DNA of 64,000 bases. It comes from Metallyticus violacea. Lineage: Eukaryota; Arthropoda; Insecta; Mantodea; Metallyticidae. How positions within the stretch are numbered: position 1 is the stretch's first letter; the number at the start of each line of letters is the position of its first letter. The notes beneath the pieces are model-generated. The model saw nothing but the letters and a program-made list of their open reading frames with translations, had not been told where the DNA came from and did not search any database. Positions 62,432-64,000 of this stretch are shown here, one piece after another. The translations under genes were made by a program, and so were the position numbers. Where the stretch lies: NCBI GenBank assembly GCA_030762175.1, contig CM060833.1, positions 3,139,501 through 3,203,500 of the forward strand, read 5' to 3'.

Positions 62432-62836
62432 TATACTACATTAATGTGTTCAGTTGTTTACACTAACTCCACTTACTTATTTAAAACTTTGGACTAGTTT
62501 CGGGAGAGGTTCCTCCCATCATCGGCTGTTGTTGACTGAATGCCGTTGTTCGAAACGGGGGATGGACGCCCGTTCGCTCCTGTGGTGGTATCTTGTGGTT
62601 CTAGTAGAAACTTGCTGAGTTCATCCAGTGGCAGAAAATCAAAATTCATTAAGTTGCATCCCCGTTTTGAACAACGGCATTCAGTCAACAACAGCCGATG
62701 ATGGGAGGAACCTCTCCCGAAACTAGTCCAAAGTTTTAAATAAGTAAGTGGAGTTAGTGTAAGCAACTGAACACATTAATGTAGTATATGTTACCACTCC
62801 ATTGTCTACAGCTTCGTAAGTACAATTTTTACTTAA
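62432..62836. mobile_element. 405-bp inverted PLE pair with 12-bp TSD
   Basis: Left minus-oriented 3' end (to about 62645) and right plus-oriented 3' end (from about 62658), nearly identical. TSD TATTCAAAAACA at 62420-62431 and 62837-62848. The minus frame 62494-62766 ends in NLMNFDFLPLDELSKFLLEP. Inserted beside a LINE. Confidence 0.9.
62692..62732 (+). ncRNA. Hammerhead-ribozyme-like motif, right arm
   Basis: CCGATGA at 62695-62701 (U4 replaced by C), extra T, helix II GGGAG (62703-62707) with CTCCC (62714-62718), GAAAC at 62719-62723, triplet GTC at 62726-62728. The left arm carries the same motif on the minus strand. Confidence 0.55.
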
Positions 62837-62929
62837 TTATTCAAAAACAGTTTGAAAACAAATGTTGCAATACACAAACATAACACAAGACAGAAAACAG
62901 ATACACATTAAATTTAAAATTAATTTTGT

Positions 62930-63060
62930 ATTGAGTTATTACAGTGAAGCAATTAATTTATTCTTAATTACCTAGTGAGTCTAATACTGCTAAGCTCCAC
63001 TTACCATTGAATTATACAGGATATGTTCACAGGCTTTTGTCCATATCATCAACTGTGAGT
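62930..63060 (-). mobile_element. PLE terminus, minus strand
   Basis: AGTGAAGCAATTAATTTATT, CTCCACTTACCATTGAATTA and the complement of TGATGATATGGACAAAAGCC: the same terminal family as 35004 and 39108. Confidence 0.68.
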
Positions 63061-63109
63061 CGACTGCAGGATTCATTGTTCGTTGGGTGGAATGGATGTA
63101 GATAATGAT

Positions 63110-64000
63110 GGGCCACATTAACAATATCAATCATCATACTATTTAGCAAAATGGTTAGCTGATAAATTCAAAACACTTCCTAAATTTCAAAGCAAGAGTA
63201 TAAACAATTCCTTTCAGTTAATAGAAAAAATTAAGGGCATAAAATTGCAACCTTCTGACACATTAGTATCTTTTGACATGGAATCAATGTTTCATAACAT
63301 ACCTAAAGAAAAACTCCTAATTTATCTAAATGACTGGTTAAGAGCAAGTGGAATTAAGGATGCACATGTAAAAGAGTATATTAAACTCACAGAAATTTGC
63401 ATAAACCAATCCTACTTTTCTTTCAAGGGCAAATTTTATAAATAACAATTCAGGACTTACTATAGGCAGTCCCTATCTCCATTTCTAGCTAATCTCTTCA
63501 TGAGTAGATTTGAAGCACATATCAACTTAGCTTTCCCATACATATTTGAAATATAGTACAGAAATGTTGACGATATATTTGCCATAAAACTTCTGAATAT
63601 ACAAGATAGAAACATATCGTTCACATAGGAAACAGAAAAAGATAACATGTTACCATTCTTGGACATCAAAATTATGAATCGTCAAGGAAACCTGGAATTT
63701 GGAATATGTAGAAAGAATACATACTCAGACAATCACATCAAAGCTGACAGTTTTAACTCTACAACGCATAAACATGCAGTTCTTAACAGTTTAACACACC
63801 GGCTAGTTAACCTACAAATTAGCAAAGAAGAATACTTCAAAGAATGCAAACAAATAGAAAGTACATCAGTTAAAATGATTTTAAGAACTAGTACACAAAA
63901 AAGTACAGAAATTAAAGAGGCAAAAACTTATTAAAGAAACCACAACACTTTCAGCAAGAAAAAGATGAGCTAATTTTTAAAAAAATTCACATATCATCCA
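63110..64000 (+). mobile_element. PLE reverse transcriptase, truncated by window edge
   Basis: Plus strand: DTLVSFDMESMFHNIPKEKL, YFSFKGKFYK, SLSPFLANLFMSRFEAHINL, NVDDIFAIKLLN (YVDD box), MLPFLDIKIMNRQG and EFGICRKNTYSDNHIKADSF. A few stops. The GIY-YIG would lie beyond 64000. Confidence 0.85.

Overview
This window is AT-rich eukaryotic DNA, most likely from an arthropod. It carries two spliced, conserved animal genes in a head-to-head arrangement, and their introns are full of transposable elements. No intact bacterial, viral or organellar genes were seen. Species cannot be fixed from the sequence. An arthropod is suggested by the many Tc1/mariner transposases, the insect-like LINE 3' ends and the abundant Penelope-like elements (PLEs).

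Host genes. On the minus strand, positions 9066 to 2814 hold the first three coding exons of TTC8/BBS8, a BBSome subunit of cilia. The gene continues past the left edge. On the plus strand, positions 11107 to 59845 hold fifteen coding exons of EMSY, an ENT-domain chromatin repressor. Reading phase is conserved across every junction (2,149 nt, about 716 codons), and the gene continues past the right edge. About 2 kb separate the two start codons, and the CpG-richer stretch at 9130-9270 may be a shared promoter. Both genes were identified from remembered family sequence, not from a search.

Mobile DNA. The introns contain: (1) many fragments of PLEs with reverse-transcriptase and GIY-YIG endonuclease remnants; (2) PLE terminal repeats, often as inverted pairs, with hammerhead-ribozyme-like cores; (3) several mariner-type elements on both strands; (4) an IS630-type transposon with partly intact coding sequence; (5) LINE reverse-transcriptase fragments of CR1/Jockey-like and RTE-like type; (6) a Ser/Leu-tRNA-like SINE in at least five long copies plus 3' fragments; (7) at least two other short interspersed families; (8) a 203-bp MITE; (9) a 321-bp GC-rich insertion of unknown class; (10) microsatellites. 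Nesting is frequent, for example a SINE inside a PLE inside a LINE, and a PLE terminus inside a mariner.

Most notable. The PLE termini carry a hammerhead core with helix II compensating changes and a recurrent extra U after the CUGAUGA box. Inverted PLE-terminus pairs have inserted as single units: two have perfect 12-bp target-site duplications. One of them makes up most of EMSY intron 9, starting 13 bp after the splice donor. The SINEs also show 11-12-bp duplications.
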